This document shows positions 1 through 7,765 of a stretch of DNA of 64,000 nt, in pieces. A program made the translations under genes and the position numbers. The stretch covers positions 3,747,208-3,811,207 of the forward strand of contig NZ_BDFO01000001.1 of NCBI RefSeq assembly GCF_001748245.1. Reading direction: 5' to 3'. Origin of the DNA: Oligoflexus tunisiensis (GTDB taxonomy: Bacteria; Bdellovibrionota_B; Oligoflexia; Oligoflexales; Oligoflexaceae). Below the pieces are notes generated by a model, which did not search any database, was not told where the DNA came from, and saw only the letters and a list, made by a program, of their open reading frames with translations. Positions within the stretch are counted from its first letter, which is position 1; each line of letters opens with the position of its first letter.

Positions 1-456
1 CAGATCGTGGGGATTGTCCTCGGCCTTCACGGTGAGGACCTGCGGCCCATCAGACCTTAAGGCATGGGTAATATCAAAGCGAAAGGGCGTATGACCGCCC
101 TCATGCATGCCAATATAATGCTGGTTCACCCACACATGGGCGATGTAATCCACCGCTCCGAAATGGAGGATGAGGTGCTCCTTGTTATTGAGGGGAAGTT
201 CGAATTCGCGCTGATACCAGCAGACGGAATGAAATCCCGTGTCCCGGATTCCACTGCGTTCCGTTTCGGGAGCAAATGGAACTTCAATCACATGGTCCCA
301 CTGCAGCACATCGGACGGCTGCCGATACTTTTGCTCGTCATCAAAACAAAACTTCCAAGGCCCATTCAGTGAGTGCCAGTGCTTTCTGCAGAACTGAGGC
401 CTTGGATGAGATTGATGCAGATCCAAGTCCAGCGACGTTCTGTACTTCTCCTTCAT
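1..456 (-). CDS. Glycoside hydrolase family 2-type protein, N-terminal part (cut by window edge)
   Basis: The minus-strand frame is open from ATG at 456 to base 1 (152 codons), so the protein continues outside the window. It reads SLNGPWKFCFDD near residues 27-38, then a beta-rich stretch with CWYQREFELP and DYIAHVWVNQHYIGMHEGGH, and TVKAEDNPHDL at the edge. This is the pattern of the sugar-binding jelly-roll domain that begins GH2 beta-galactosidases, glucuronidases and mannosidases: LNGxWKF, then WYxRxF, then VWVNxxxxGxHxGGxTPF. The catalytic TIM barrel is not visible, so the substrate cannot be stated. An in-frame TAG shortly upstream leaves ATG 456 as the only sensible start, with a weak GGTGGG in front. 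No signal peptide is seen, suggesting a cytoplasmic or unconventionally exported enzyme. Small plus-strand frames over this region are shadows. Confidence 0.85.
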   Translation of the reverse strand, partial: MKEKYRTSLDLDLHQSHPRPQFCRKHWHSLNGPWKFCFDDEQKYRQPSDVLQWDHVIEVPFAPETERSGIRDTGFHSVCWYQREFELPLNNKEHLILHFGAVDYIAHVWVNQHYIGMHEGGHTPFRFDITHALRSDGPQVLTVKAEDNPHDL

Positions 457-733
457 ACTCTGCCCACCATGTGAAAGAAGAAAAATCTACGTTCTCTGGA
501 GAACTGCCAGACATCCAGCGAAAAGATAACACAATGTAAATTGCCAAAACAATAGGACCGCATACGCGGGGCTCTGAACAACTGTATGATCCCCAGGAGT
601 CAATGGGTGAAGATTATGCGTTCCTGAGACCATACTGATTCTGTTACGTCACTTCAGCGAATATTGAGTCCGTTGGGTTTGCTCACCTCGGTACAGCTAT
701 TGCAATGATAGTGCCTGTAGCGAGGAGTGAACG

Positions 734-1979
734 ATGAAAAAATTTCAGATGGCTTTTCCAAACAGCAGTTCCCCCGATCTCATTTGTTTTTCGCATCTCC
801 GCTGGAACTTTGTTTTTCAGCGTCCCCAGCATTTGATGAGCCGCGTTGCCAAAGAGGGGCGCGTTTTCTTTTTTGAAGAACCGATTATGGATGACAGTGC
901 AGTGCCCAGCCTGCAGGTCAGAGAGGAAGCCGACAATATCTTTGTAGCCACTCCTCATTTGCCTCAGGGATACGGCGAAATGGAAACCAATCTCTGGATG
1001 AAGAAATTTCTGAACGAGATGATCAACGACCATGGCATCATCCGCTACATGACCTGGTACTACAGTCCGATGCATCTCAAGCATTCTCATCATCTAAGGC
1101 CGGTCGTCAGCATCTATGATTGCATGGATCAGCTGTCCAACTTCAAGGGCGCACCCCAGGAGCTGCCTTTGTTGGAACAGAGTCTTTTGAATCGAGTGGA
1201 CCTCGTGTTTACCGGCGGATTCAGCCTCTTCAATGCCAAACGGCATTTGCATCAAAGAGTGTATCCCTTTCCCAGCAGTGTTGACGTTGCCCATTTTGCG
1301 AAGGCTCGGCAGCTGACTCAGGATCCTTCGGATCAGGCAGCCATCCCGCACCCGCGTCTGGGCTATATTGGGGTGATCGATGAGCGGATTGATTTGGAGC
1401 TTCTGGATCAGATCGCTGTAAAACGCCCTGAATGGCAGATTATAATGGTGGGACCCGTTGTCAAAATCGATCCCGCCACGCTTCCGCGTCGACCCAATAT
1501 TCATTTTTTGGGCGGCACCCGTTGTCAAAATCGATCCCGCCACGCTTCCGCGTCGACCCAATATTCATTTTTTGGGCGGCAAAACTTATGATGAACTGCC
1601 TCATTATCTCGCAGGCTGGGACATTGCATTTCTGCCCTTTGCGCGAAACGAGGCGACCCGTTACATCAGTCCGACCAAGACGCCCGAATATCTGGCGGCC
1701 GGACGCCGCGTGATTTCCACGTCCATCCGTGATGTCGTGCATCCTTATGGTGTGAAGAATCTCGTAGCGATCGCTGATGATGCGGACACTTTTATTATTC
1801 GAGCGGAAGCTCTGCTGGCCGATGGCGCCGGTTATGATGCCTGGCTGAGCAGAGTGGATAAGTTCCTTACGGATATCTCCTGGGAAAAAACTTTCGCGGC
1901 CATGTGGAAACTGGTGAATGATCAGTTTGTCGTGAAGGATGTCATGGTCACCAGCACAGTGTATGGCACCCAGGCCTGA
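734..1979 (+). pseudogene. GT-B glycosyltransferase, frameshifted by a 64-bp tandem duplication
   Basis: ATG 734 follows GAGGAG. The frame reads a GT-B N-terminal domain (FSHLRWNFVFQRPQHLMSR, IYDCMDQLSNF, VFTGGFSLF, YPFPSSVDVAHF) and LGYIGVIDERIDLELLD. Inside the C-terminal domain a perfect 64-bp direct duplication (1453-1516 and 1517-1580) shifts the frame, and the first part stops at 1591 after 285 residues. The rest of the enzyme, from GGKTYDELPHYLAGWDIAFL through RYISPTKTPEYLAAGRRV to TGA 1979, is intact in the next frame. Removing one copy gives a continuous protein of 393 residues. The family transfers sugars, often in surface polysaccharide synthesis and near UDP-galactopyranose mutase genes; donor and acceptor are unknown here. 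The lesion may be a true mutation, a reversible slippage switch or an assembly artefact. Confidence 0.85.
1453..1580. repeat. Perfect 64-bp tandem duplication inside the glycosyltransferase
   Basis: Two identical, directly adjacent 64-bp units lie at 1453-1516 and 1517-1580. Each starts ACCCGTTGTC and ends TTTTTTGGGCGGC. Because 64 is not a multiple of three, the extra copy changes the reading frame. The absence of any mismatch indicates a very recent event or an assembly error. Confidence 0.97.
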
Positions 1980-2855
1980 TTATTCGGCCCAAATATTGAC
2001 CCTTTGGAACCAGGTGCTCGCGCCGATCGAGTCGCAAAGCATCTCCAGTTCCGTGCGTCGCGCGCCACGCCAGGAAAGGTCCTGCACCTTCTCCTGGAGT
2101 GGCACATCTTCGCGTAGTGTCGCCAGCTGACGGTAAAGTCGGGCGTCCTCGCGATGCATTCTGAGACTGGCCGCCAGAGCCTCAGCCCCGCGGACTTTGA
2201 CTGACCACTGGCTGGCCATATCAGGAATTTTCTCAAAGGAACCATAAACCGCCAGCAGCGTGGACGCTGACTTTGCGCCCCACTTGGGAACACCGGGAAT
2301 GCCATCCGCCGTATCCCCCACCAAGGCCAGCCAGTCGGGAATGGAGGACGGCGCGACTCCAAATTTTGCGTGCACACCCTCTTCATCGATCTCAACATTC
2401 TTATGGCGATCGAACATCACCACCCTTTGTCCCTGGACGCACTGGGCCATATCCTTGTCAGGCGAGCAAATCAATACCTTGCTGACAGTTTTGGATTCGC
2501 GGCAGATCCGGGCACCGGTCGCGAGCGCATCATCCGCTTCAAAGGCGACCATGGGCCAGACAACGAGCCCAAGCGCATGAGCTGCACGTTCGGCCAGTTC
2601 GAATTGAGCATAAAGATCGGGGTCCATCCCCTCCCCTGTTTTATAGCCGGCAAATAGATCATTGCGGAAGGACTCGATCACATGATCAAACGCGATCGCC
2701 GCATGCGTAACAGCACCGGTCCTGAGAAACGACCAAAGACTGCTGAGGAGGCCGCGGGTGGCTCCCACTTCCCGACCGTCCGGCCCAACACTGCCAGGGG
2801 CTCCGTAATAAGCGCGGAAAAGTTCATAAGTTCCGTCGATCAGGTGAACCTGCAT
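1980..2855 (-). CDS. Stand-alone 5'-3' exonuclease, FEN/PolA N-terminal type
   Basis: A 291-residue protein with the 53EXO/FEN fold and no polymerase part. Metal-binding acids are visible in order: LIDGTYELFRAYY (Asp7), AIAFDHVIESFRNDLFAGYK with the helical-arch basic residues, AFEADDALATGA, CSPDKDMAQCV and LVGDTADGIPGVPKWGAKSA, the last being the helix-3-turn-helix DNA-binding element. Family members remove 5' flaps or RNA primers. The length matches stand-alone PolA-exonuclease homologues. The stop codon abuts the stop of the convergent glycosyltransferase with no spacer. The start is the first Met of the frame, at the beginning of the conserved HLIDGTYELF motif. Confidence 0.9.
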   Translation of the reverse strand: MQVHLIDGTYELFRAYYGAPGSVGPDGREVGATRGLLSSLWSFLRTGAVTHAAIAFDHVIESFRNDLFAGYKTGEGMDPDLYAQFELAERAAHALGLVVWPMVAFEADDALATGARICRESKTVSKVLICSPDKDMAQCVQGQRVVMFDRHKNVEIDEEGVHAKFGVAPSSIPDWLALVGDTADGIPGVPKWGAKSASTLLAVYGSFEKIPDMASQWSVKVRGAEALAASLRMHREDARLYRQLATLREDVPLQEKVQDLSWRGARRTELEMLCDSIGASTWFQRVNIWAE

Positions 2856-2879
2856 GCCCTGTCCTCACGAATGTTGTCC

Positions 2880-2950
2880 CAGTCTTCCATCATAAACCGG
2901 CAGCCGGCCAGCCCACGACGCCTCAGTCTTCCATCATAAACTGGCAGCCG
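2880..2950. repeat. 27-bp direct repeat, two copies
   Basis: CAGTCTTCCATCATAAAC continues as a 27-bp unit at 2880-2906 and recurs at 2924-2950 with one mismatch (period 44). It lies between the exonuclease start and the next plus-strand gene. No function is evident. Confidence 0.85.
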
Positions 2951-3050
2951 AACCTCCGAAAGCTTGTGAGTATAAACAGCAGCTTGGATCACTTATTGCA
3001 GCAACAATGGCCGAGGGTAAAAGTTAGGTTCGCAACCATCGAGGGACTTC

Positions 3051-3608
3051 ATGAGAAGCTTCGCTTTTTTTGTTTTGGCTGTTTGCGTAAGTCAACTGGC
3101 AAGCGCTTGCAAAACCCAGCCTTACGGCCCGTATCGTTTGCAGGCTCGCGCTCTGGATCGGGACAAAACCATCAATCGGAGCCTTGAGCAAAGTTTGGAC
3201 GTTGCCTCATCTGATGACATCGAATCTCTGCCAGGTCTTGGGCTGGGACAGAGCAGCGATCGTCTCGGAAAATCAGCCTGGGCCACCGGCAAGTTCCGTG
3301 TATCCGCCAGCTGCCGCGACAGCTTTCAGCTCACTATCGAAGGTTTAACTATCCGAAACGTCACGAATTTTCAGCCCTTTGAAGGCTGCGTGGCGTTGGC
3401 AAGACAGATCGACAAACTCGAACTGCCCTCGGCCGATCCCATCGAGGATACGCCTGTCGGGGGTTTAAGGGTCACTTCCAGCTGTCGTGAGGAATATTTC
3501 ACGCTGCGGGTGAGTGAAGGCAATGTGCATATTAGCAGCGATTATCTGGTTCCCAATCCCAAGGCTTGTCAGGAGCTGCGGAATCGGGTCAATGGCCTGA
3601 AGCTTTGA
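3051..3608 (+). CDS. Exported protein of unknown function
   Basis: 185 residues starting MRSFAFFVLAVCVSQLASAC, a signal peptide ending either at ASA (signal peptidase I) or at a weak lipobox with Cys20. The start follows GAGGGA at a good distance. The mature part has two similar halves, each with a SCR motif followed by beta-strand-like sequence (VSASCRDSFQLTIEG and VTSSCREEYFTLRVSEG), plus GCVALARQ and KACQELRN further on, suggesting an internal duplication with paired cysteines. I recognise no family. It is probably monocistronic; the next genes run convergently. Confidence 0.7.
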   Translation: MRSFAFFVLAVCVSQLASACKTQPYGPYRLQARALDRDKTINRSLEQSLDVASSDDIESLPGLGLGQSSDRLGKSAWATGKFRVSASCRDSFQLTIEGLTIRNVTNFQPFEGCVALARQIDKLELPSADPIEDTPVGGLRVTSSCREEYFTLRVSEGNVHISSDYLVPNPKACQELRNRVNGLKL

Positions 3609-3630
3609 ATCCGGCGCTGCTTCCCACGGA

Positions 3631-3696
3631 GCAGTCTCTTCTGTTCACGGCCTGAGGCTAAGCCCCCCGGGGCAGTCTCTTCTGTTCACGGCCTGA
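3631..3696. repeat. 25-bp direct repeat at the 3' end of the cyclase gene
   Basis: The unit beginning GCAGTCTCTTCTG occurs at 3631-3655 and 3672-3696 (period 41, identical). On the minus strand the copy nearer the gene encodes SGREQKRL just before the stop codon, and the other copy lies immediately beyond the stop. The duplication has therefore shaped the C-terminus of the cyclase gene. Confidence 0.85.
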
Positions 3697-5604
3697 AGCC
3701 AACTGATAGTAAAGACAAGTGGCATCCTCATCATCCCGGACCTTAAAGTTCGAGCTGATGAGATCCACTTCCACAAATTCCTGCCGATGCCTCTCGGAAA
3801 CCTGATCAAAGACCGGCTTATGCAGGATGATGATATCATCCCGATATTTCAGCCAGCGGAACAGGATATCCCGCATGCTCTCATACCGATGCGCGAGGAT
3901 AATGCCGCGACCGAAAAGATCATAAACCTGCGCCCCCGACTCCGGATAAAAAGCCTCCACGGGCCCATAGGCGATGCCAATGGCACAATGAATACGCCCC
4001 GCAGCGCCCACCGCCTGAACATGCCGTCGAAAGATTTCCAAAAATTGATGGGCCAGCTCCACACTATGATCCGCGGCATTCTCATGGGGACAGCCGAAGG
4101 GAAAGCCTACACTGCAAAGAAACCCATCCCCCATTTCCTTGACCCGATAGGCATTGGCCACCAGGGGATCCGGCTGATAGTTCTGCATCATCAAATCTGA
4201 ACAGTCGCGGAACACCGCGGACAGAAAACCCCGAGGATCGGCAATCTGCATCTTGCTGCTGGCCACCACATCAAACACGAGGATAAAGGCATTCTCTACG
4301 CCCACCGGCATGGTTCGCCCGAGCGGCAACCCTTCCCAGATCTGGTTCACCTGATGCGGATACACAATCGTCTTCAATTCCGCATAGGCATGCTGAATCT
4401 TCCTGCGAAGCCATTCCTGTTCCCGGTTGATCTTGAATCCAACCGTCATGGACAGGAGGACCATCTCGATATCCAGCGCGATCAACTGCGCACTGCTGAT
4501 AACGGACAAGGGGAGGAATTTTCCGAAAACGCCCGGGAGCAGATGAATGATCGTACCAAGACCTGGCAGCACCGCGGTGACCAGAAGCAGGCGGGCTCCC
4601 GGCACTTTCTTCAGGCTCGCATGTATCCCAAGCGCAATGGTCAACGGCGCACAAAGGATAAGGACATTGATCAGGGCCAGCTGGGCCAGGACCATATCGG
4701 CGAAGGAATAAACCACCAGCACGGGACATAGGGCAAACATGCCACGCACGGGCCACTTCCAGGCCGGCATTTTCTCTCGGACTTCCAGCATATAATAAAG
4801 AAATAGCAAATACAGGAAAGAGGACGAAGCGTTGATCGGAATGAGAGACCAACGCGGCAGCTCGGGAACACCAAACTGCTGGGCCAGAACCTGATAGCGC
4901 CCTTCATAGTACAAAAGGACCGCGATGTTATAGGCTATGTAAATCACATGAGCCCGATGGCGCACGGACAGGGCCAACACAAAGTTATAAGCGATCAGCG
5001 CCAGGCATATCCCATAGGACAGGACGAGAATATGCCGCTCGGGGTCCTCGAACAACATCCCATGGGCCGATTTCAATTCAAGATTCACGGCCGCCAGCGA
5101 AAAGGTGTCCAGCCGAATCTCCAGATAGATCCGCAAAGGACCGGTCGGCAGCGGGTAAACATGAACCGTCCGTGGCAATCGTTCACCCGGTGTATGGATC
5201 CGCAAGGTTTCACGCGTCTCCGCATTCAGGACAAAAACCCGGGCAATGCTCGGATTGATCCCATACTCCGCGAGCAGATGGATTTCCTGCTCTGTGCGAT
5301 TATCCACCTCGACCCGCACCCAGTAGTCCCCGGCCTGCGAATTTTGAGGAATGCCGAGCAGTGTGGGGCCGTTTTCATATTTCGTGAAGGCCGCATCGTG
5401 TTGCCCGGAAAGGATCGCCTCGTGAGTCCACTGGGTGCTGCGGTTATCCAGGGTATAAAATTTTGAGACATGAAGACGATGCGTGTCACTGGGAAAGACA
5501 ATAGGCTCATAAGCAAAAGCCAGGGTGCTGGCTGCGCCGAGAATGAGGAACAGTATGAGCGCCAGAATCGGCATGGTCCCCTTACCTATCCGCTTGATTT
5601 TCAA
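3658..5604 (-). CDS. 7TM-DISM receptor with class III nucleotide cyclase domain
   Basis: 648 residues. A signal or anchor segment (about 1-31) is followed by an extracytoplasmic beta domain of the 7TMR-DISMED2 type (about 40-180, with YWVRVEVDNRTEQEIHLL), about seven membrane helices (190-392) and a cytoplasmic adenylyl/guanylyl cyclase domain (about 435-630). The first metal Asp is in FILVFDVVASSK (Asp445) and the second in KEMGDGF (Asp493), with Lys489 at the position that favours ATP. The usual VNxAxR motif reads GIILAHR, so Arg573 is kept but the transition-state Asn is Ile569. Product cAMP is therefore likely but not certain. It probably senses a ligand outside the inner membrane. The C-terminus ends within a 25-bp repeat. 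Confidence 0.88.
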   Translation of the reverse strand: MKIKRIGKGTMPILALILFLILGAASTLAFAYEPIVFPSDTHRLHVSKFYTLDNRSTQWTHEAILSGQHDAAFTKYENGPTLLGIPQNSQAGDYWVRVEVDNRTEQEIHLLAEYGINPSIARVFVLNAETRETLRIHTPGERLPRTVHVYPLPTGPLRIYLEIRLDTFSLAAVNLELKSAHGMLFEDPERHILVLSYGICLALIAYNFVLALSVRHRAHVIYIAYNIAVLLYYEGRYQVLAQQFGVPELPRWSLIPINASSSFLYLLFLYYMLEVREKMPAWKWPVRGMFALCPVLVVYSFADMVLAQLALINVLILCAPLTIALGIHASLKKVPGARLLLVTAVLPGLGTIIHLLPGVFGKFLPLSVISSAQLIALDIEMVLLSMTVGFKINREQEWLRRKIQHAYAELKTIVYPHQVNQIWEGLPLGRTMPVGVENAFILVFDVVASSKMQIADPRGFLSAVFRDCSDLMMQNYQPDPLVANAYRVKEMGDGFLCSVGFPFGCPHENAADHSVELAHQFLEIFRRHVQAVGAAGRIHCAIGIAYGPVEAFYPESGAQVYDLFGRGIILAHRYESMRDILFRWLKYRDDIIILHKPVFDQVSERHRQEFVEVDLISSNFKVRDDEDATCLYYQLASGREQKRLPRGA

Positions 5605-5682
5605 GGGATCGGTACAAAGGGAACTTCACTTGAAATCCTGCCGGCGTCGGGTGGCGCGCTAGCTATAAATTACTATTATTAT

Positions 5683-6153
5683 TTATTTTTTATCGCCGAA
5701 CCGTTGCCCCAGCAGCTCGGTGGCCTTGTTCAGCTCCATGGCCGCTTCATGAAAGGCATCGTTCTTTCTCAGATTGGTACGATGGGCAAAGTTACCCTGC
5801 TGCAGCGCCTCGAAGTGCCGTTTGAACGCCACCATGGGCCCGACCATCCGATGCGTGTACCAGATGGAAATGGCGAGAACGATCAGGATATAGGCCCCGA
5901 GAGTCAGGTAAACCCAGGTTTGAATGCTCGACAGGTAACTGAGAATAATCGTCTGCACCTCCTCAGGTGCGTCCGTCATCTCAATGATAAAGCCGAACAG
6001 TTTGCCCAGGTGCACATAGACGATGCCGGCGATCAGTCCCGCAAACAGAAAGGACAGACTGATGCAGTAGGCTCCGATGCGGGTCTGCATGATCGGCTGC
6101 AAGAGAAAATTGGACAGACGACGCTTCAGTAGTTTCTCTCTGTAAAAACTCAT
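5683..6153 (-). CDS. Two-helix membrane protein with HAMP domain and no output domain
   Basis: 156 residues: a basic N-terminus, a first membrane helix (about 26-50), a short external loop, a second helix (about 78-100) and a HAMP-like cytoplasmic segment with RMVGPMVAFKRHFEALQQGNF followed by a predicted coil to the end. No kinase, cyclase or chemotaxis domain follows. Similar truncated HAMP proteins are common in this type of genome and may work with a separate cyclase. The next gene downstream on the same strand is a class III cyclase (78-bp gap containing an AT-rich run). GGAG precedes ATG 6153. Confidence 0.75.
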   Translation of the reverse strand: MSFYREKLLKRRLSNFLLQPIMQTRIGAYCISLSFLFAGLIAGIVYVHLGKLFGFIIEMTDAPEEVQTIILSYLSSIQTWVYLTLGAYILIVLAISIWYTHRMVGPMVAFKRHFEALQQGNFAHRTNLRKNDAFHEAAMELNKATELLGQRFGDKK

Positions 6154-6165
6154 GCCGGATCTCCT

Positions 6166-7095
6166 TCAGCTGCTGATCTGGAAAATGAGCGACAGCTCAC
6201 CGATCATGCTTTCCTTGATGGGGAAGCTCAGAGCCATGAGCTTATAATAGAGGCACTCGAGGAAACGATCATCCTTGATTTGAGACTGCTTCACCTTAAG
6301 GCTACGGATGCTGTGGGTCTGATGCGACAGCAGCATCGTATAAGTGATGGTCCCTTGCGCGGGCGCCGTCCGCTCCAGAAAATCGGTATAGCAGGTGCGG
6401 ATGTCCGGATCATTGCTTTGAAGGACGCCGATCACCTTGGGAGCATGGTGGTTCTGACGGAAAAGATTCAATTTATAAAACATGCCGATCGTTCGTGTGG
6501 ACCGAAACACGGCGCGGATTTCGCCCTGACGAGCGGCAGCCTTCTGTTCAAACGTCGCCTGCTCGCGTCCACTCAGGCCATCGATCACCCGGGCGATGCT
6601 GCCCTGGGTTTTATCCTTCTGAAAAACATTGCGGCTGTCTTTGATCAGGATACTGAGCTGGCCCGGCTGCTTCAGCTGGACGAGATACCAGATGCCAAGG
6701 TTCGACAGGCTCCGGCTCTTCACCTTCAACGGGGTGCGATAGGGCCCCTTCCAGGTCCATCGACGCCCCTGGTTGTCGACATGCTGCACCTGAGTGATCT
6801 GATACTCGTCCTCTTTCAACTTCCAGACCTTGTCGGGATGTTGACCCAGAGGCATCGTATCAAACTGCACGCTATAGCTTTTTTTCTGCTTTTTTCCGAA
6901 TAAAACAAAGGAAAAGGAGCCGCCCTTGTGCTTCGCGTCGGAGTCGAGAATGGAAGCCTGGAGATAGAAAAGCCCTTCATCCTTGAGCAGGGCTTCACCA
7001 TTCCATACTTTGGGCACCAGTGTTGTGACCTGGGCTTGAAGGGATCCTAGGGACAAAAATATAAGCCAGCCCACGATGGCTGCAATGCGTGCCAC
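6166..7095 (-). CDS. Exported protein with AgmX/PglI-like C-terminal domain
   Basis: 309 residues from GTG 7095 (preceded by GGGGGA) with a signal peptide ending near LQAQ. The last ~100 residues show TCYTDFLERTAPAQGTITY and then FLECLYYKLMALSFP, the Cys-x-x-x-aromatic, central GxIxYxxxL and terminal Cys...FP pattern of the AgmX/PglI C-terminal domain, best known from myxobacterial gliding proteins and many exported proteins of unknown role. The N-terminal 200 residues are beta-rich and unrecognised. The gene ends 12 bp before the HAMP gene, so the two are probably co-transcribed. Confidence 0.6.
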   Translation of the reverse strand: MARIAAIVGWLIFLSLGSLQAQVTTLVPKVWNGEALLKDEGLFYLQASILDSDAKHKGGSFSFVLFGKKQKKSYSVQFDTMPLGQHPDKVWKLKEDEYQITQVQHVDNQGRRWTWKGPYRTPLKVKSRSLSNLGIWYLVQLKQPGQLSILIKDSRNVFQKDKTQGSIARVIDGLSGREQATFEQKAAARQGEIRAVFRSTRTIGMFYKLNLFRQNHHAPKVIGVLQSNDPDIRTCYTDFLERTAPAQGTITYTMLLSHQTHSIRSLKVKQSQIKDDRFLECLYYKLMALSFPIKESMIGELSLIFQISS

Positions 7096-7140
7096 CCGCG
7101 ATGTCCCCCTTTTCTGATTACCGTTAAAATTGTAACAGAA

Positions 7141-7692
7141 TTATGAGAATCCCGGCAGAGCTCGTCGTTCCGTGACGACAGTGCCTACGGGTTGATCATG
7201 CGGATCGATCGGAAGCTCAGGAACGAGGAAGCTTTCAAAGCAAACGCCCATCGTGCTGACGCTTTTTTGCACTAAAAAGCGATCAAAGAAACCGCCGCCA
7301 TAACCCAGACGAAAGCCGCGTTCATCGTAAGCCACGGCGGGGATGATCAGTAGGGTTCGCGGGGAAAAATCCCTCAGCTCGCGGGTGGCATGAGCCTCGG
7401 GTTCTTCCAATCCAAAGCGATTGGTGACAAACGTGCCATCGCTCGAATAGAACTTCATGCCCTTGCCCTGGATGCGCGGATAATAGGTCGCCTCTTCAGG
7501 CAGGATCGCGGCGAGCCGTTCCAGGGAAGGTTCACGGCGAAAGCTGCGATACAGAATGTAATGATCAAAGCTGCGCCCCTTCATCCAGGCGAGGATATGT
7601 TCCACCAGCTGATGGCTCTTCTCACGCCATTCAGCTTCCGGCATGTTCAGGCGTTTATGCAAAAGTTGCGTCCGGAGCGCGGCTTTAGGCAA
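7141..7692 (-). CDS. fau: 5-formyltetrahydrofolate cyclo-ligase
   Basis: 183 residues. Converts 5-formyl-THF to 5,10-methenyl-THF using ATP in the cytoplasm. N-terminal KAALRTQLLHKR is the family's KxxLR motif, YPRIQGKGMKFY matches the substrate region, and LGYGGGFFDRFL is the diagnostic GYGGGYYDRxL signature. The start is TTG 7692 with GGGGGAAG upstream; the first in-frame ATG would lose the conserved N-terminal motif, so TTG is preferred. Length is normal for the family. I looked for a 6S RNA next to it, as in many proteobacteria, and saw none. Confidence 0.93.
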   Translation of the reverse strand: MPKAALRTQLLHKRLNMPEAEWREKSHQLVEHILAWMKGRSFDHYILYRSFRREPSLERLAAILPEEATYYPRIQGKGMKFYSSDGTFVTNRFGLEEPEAHATRELRDFSPRTLLIIPAVAYDERGFRLGYGGGFFDRFLVQKSVSTMGVCFESFLVPELPIDPHDQPVGTVVTERRALPGFS

Positions 7693-7707
7693 GGCTTCCC
7701 CCCAAAA

Positions 7708-7740
7708 TAAAAAAAAACGCTTTCCTAATGAAAGCGTTTA
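7708..7740 (-). terminator. Rho-independent terminator after the Ig-like protein gene
   Basis: On the minus strand AAACGCTTTC pairs with GAAAGCGTTT around a short TAG-type loop and runs into an uninterrupted T tract. It ends transcription of the gene at 7766-8731, just before the TTG start of fau. Confidence 0.85.
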
Positions 7741-7765
7741 CGGAATTTCCCAGGGAGTTGCAAGA

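Noticed and set aside
64..372. Plus-strand 102-codon frame at the window start
   Set aside because: Lies opposite the GH2-type domain, whose motifs are clear on the minus strand.
7141..7765. Search for 6S RNA next to the 5-formyl-THF cyclo-ligase gene
   Set aside because: The flanks contain only a simple terminator hairpin and short gaps; no room for a ~180-nt structured RNA.
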